Of a DNA stretch of 64,000 nt, positions 62,969-64,000 are shown in pieces (position 1 is the first letter of the stretch; every line of letters begins with the position of its first letter). The notes under the pieces are model-generated. The model saw only the letters and a program-made list of their open reading frames with translations. It had not been told where the DNA came from and ran no database searches. The stretch covers positions 1,674,001-1,738,000 of the forward strand of contig NZ_CP104207.1 in NCBI RefSeq assembly GCF_025244705.1, written 5' to 3'. This DNA is from Sphingopyxis sp. PET50 (lineage in GTDB: Bacteria > Pseudomonadota > Alphaproteobacteria > Sphingomonadales > Sphingomonadaceae). A program made the translations under genes and the position numbers.

Positions 62969-64000
62969 TTAACCCGCTGGCGCGAGCACGCGTTCCTTGG
63001 TCGCGGTGAAGCGGATGTCGGGATTGCGCTGGGTGATATAGCCGACTTCCCAGCCGTCCTTCGCCATGAACACCGGCGCGCCATCGCGGTCGGTGGCGCT
63101 CGCGCCGCGATGTTCGGACTGGAAGGCCTTCAGCTTCGCGGGATCGTCCGACGCGATCCAGCGCGCGGTTTCCCATGGCGATTGTTCGAGTTTCGCCTCA
63201 ACCTTGTACTCGGCGTCGAGGCGGCTGATCAGCACTTCCAGTTGCAGCTGGCCGACGACACCGACGATCATGTTCGACCCGATCTCGGGATAGAAGACCT
63301 GGATGATCCCCTCCTCGGCCATATCGTCGAGCGCCTTGCGGAGCTGCTTGGTCTTGGTGGGATCGACGAGCGCGACGCGGCGCAGCAGTTCGGGGGCGAA
63401 ATTGGGCAGGCCGGTGATGGTGATATCGGTGCGTTCGGACAAAGTATCGCCAACGCGCAGCGTGCCATGGTTCGGAATGCCGATGATGTCGCCGGGGAAA
63501 GCCTCCTCGGCCATTTCGCGGTCCTGCGCGAGGAAGAGCATCGGCCGGCTGATCGCAATCGCCTTGCCCGTGCCGCCCTGCATCAGCCGCATCCCGCGCT
63601 CGAATTTGCCCGAGCAGAGCCGCATGAAGGCGATGCGGTCGCGGTGCGCGGGGTTCATGTTCGCCTGCACCTTGAAGACGAAGCCGGTGACGGCATCGTC
63701 GGTCGGCTCGACGGGCGCGGGCTCGGCGGGCTGTGGCTGCGGCCCCGGCGCGTGCGCGGCGAGTGCGGCAAGCAGATCGGTGACGCCGAATTCCTTCAGC
63801 GCCGACCCGAAATAGACCGGCGTCAGATCGCCGTTCCGATAGGCGGCCGCGTCGAAGGGCGCGTAGCAGGCCGACGCGAGTTCGGTTTCTTCCTTCAGGT
63901 GCGCGAGCGCCCCGGCCGACAGTTCGGCGGCCAGCGCGGGATCGTCGAGCCCGGCAACCTCGACGCGGTGCCCCTCATACATGCGCGACGCATCGCCGCC
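62969..64000 (-). CDS. prfC: Peptide chain release factor 3, C-terminal part (start outside the window)
   Basis: The visible 343 residues are the end of the G domain and domains II-III of RF3: GDLTPVYFGSALKEFGVTDL, GFVFKVQANMNPAHRDRIAF, MRLCSGKFERGMRLMQGGTG, FPGDIIGIPNHGTLRVGDTL, and the ending YPEIGSNMIVGVVGQLQLEV with LISRLDAEYKVEAKLE. It is a GTPase that recycles RF1/RF2 after peptide release. The frame is intact as far as visible. The P-loop lies beyond position 64000. Confidence 0.95.
   Translation of the reverse strand, partial: GGDASRMYEGHRVEVAGLDDPALAAELSAGALAHLKEETELASACYAPFDAAAYRNGDLTPVYFGSALKEFGVTDLLAALAAHAPGPQPQPAEPAPVEPTDDAVTGFVFKVQANMNPAHRDRIAFMRLCSGKFERGMRLMQGGTGKAIAISRPMLFLAQDREMAEEAFPGDIIGIPNHGTLRVGDTLSERTDITITGLPNFAPELLRRVALVDPTKTKQLRKALDDMAEEGIIQVFYPEIGSNMIVGVVGQLQLEVLISRLDAEYKVEAKLEQSPWETARWIASDDPAKLKAFQSEHRGASATDRDGAPVFMAKDGWEVGYITQRNPDIRFTATKERVLAPAG

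Overview
The window is about 64 kb of GC-rich chromosome. It most resembles an alphaproteobacterium of the order Sphingomonadales (Sphingopyxis/Sphingomonas-like). This is inferred from gene content: TonB-dependent receptor operon, SSS-type hybrid kinase beside acs, UPF0262, DUF2849/DUF934 in a cys operon, replicative helicase and dispersed GTCGCCCCCGCGAAGGCGGG and GAGCTTGTCGAAGCACCG palindromes. No 16S rRNA is present, so the genus is not fixed. Both ends cut genes: a CIS-type AAA+ ATPase at the left and prfC at the right.

Layout. 1-6.6 kb (minus strand): distal part of a contractile injection system (CIS/phage-tail-like) operon, in transcription order an unknown 126-aa protein, sheath, tube, CxxC baseplate-type protein, Pro/Ala-rich linker protein, DUF4255 protein and AAA+ ATPase. 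7-10 kb: DUF885 protein, double-PilZ protein, tRNA-Leu(CAA). 10.4-17.5 kb: a CrbR/CrbS-like two-component pair, a Tat-type esterase and acetyl-CoA synthetase, a likely acetate module. 17.5-18.6 kb: small membrane protein and TetR regulator, divergent, sharing two identical-type operators. 18.6-25.5 kb: four-gene operon of TonB receptor, two esterase-type hydrolases and a GH3 glycosidase. 25.9-38 kb: scattered metabolism (AI-2E permease, aldehyde dehydrogenase, thiolase, 2-hydroxyacid dehydrogenase, nitronate monooxygenase-like protein, glycosyltransferase, alpha/beta hydrolase, AstD). 38-42 kb: sulfate assimilation operon (cobA, DUF2849, cysI, DUF934, cysH). 42-54.9 kb: GIY-YIG protein, dnaB, UPF0262/GH25/cdd, dcd, GH5, DoxX, reductase, thioesterase, OmpR-type two-component system with an EF-hand protein, DUF1328. 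55.1-60.4 kb: a small integrative island at tRNA-Gly(TCC), with integrase, AlpA-like regulator, a sigma-region-4-like protein, an MNT/HEPN gene cut by an IS3-family element, and both attachment-site copies. 60.6-64 kb: dinB, a secreted hypothetical and prfC.

A striking property of the whole sequence is about 26 reading-frame breaks in otherwise well conserved genes. About 22 are explained by one extra base. They fall without regard to function and are most simply systematic sequence error. Genes carrying them are given here as single CDSs spanning the break, and their lengths modulo three agree with the proposed breaks.
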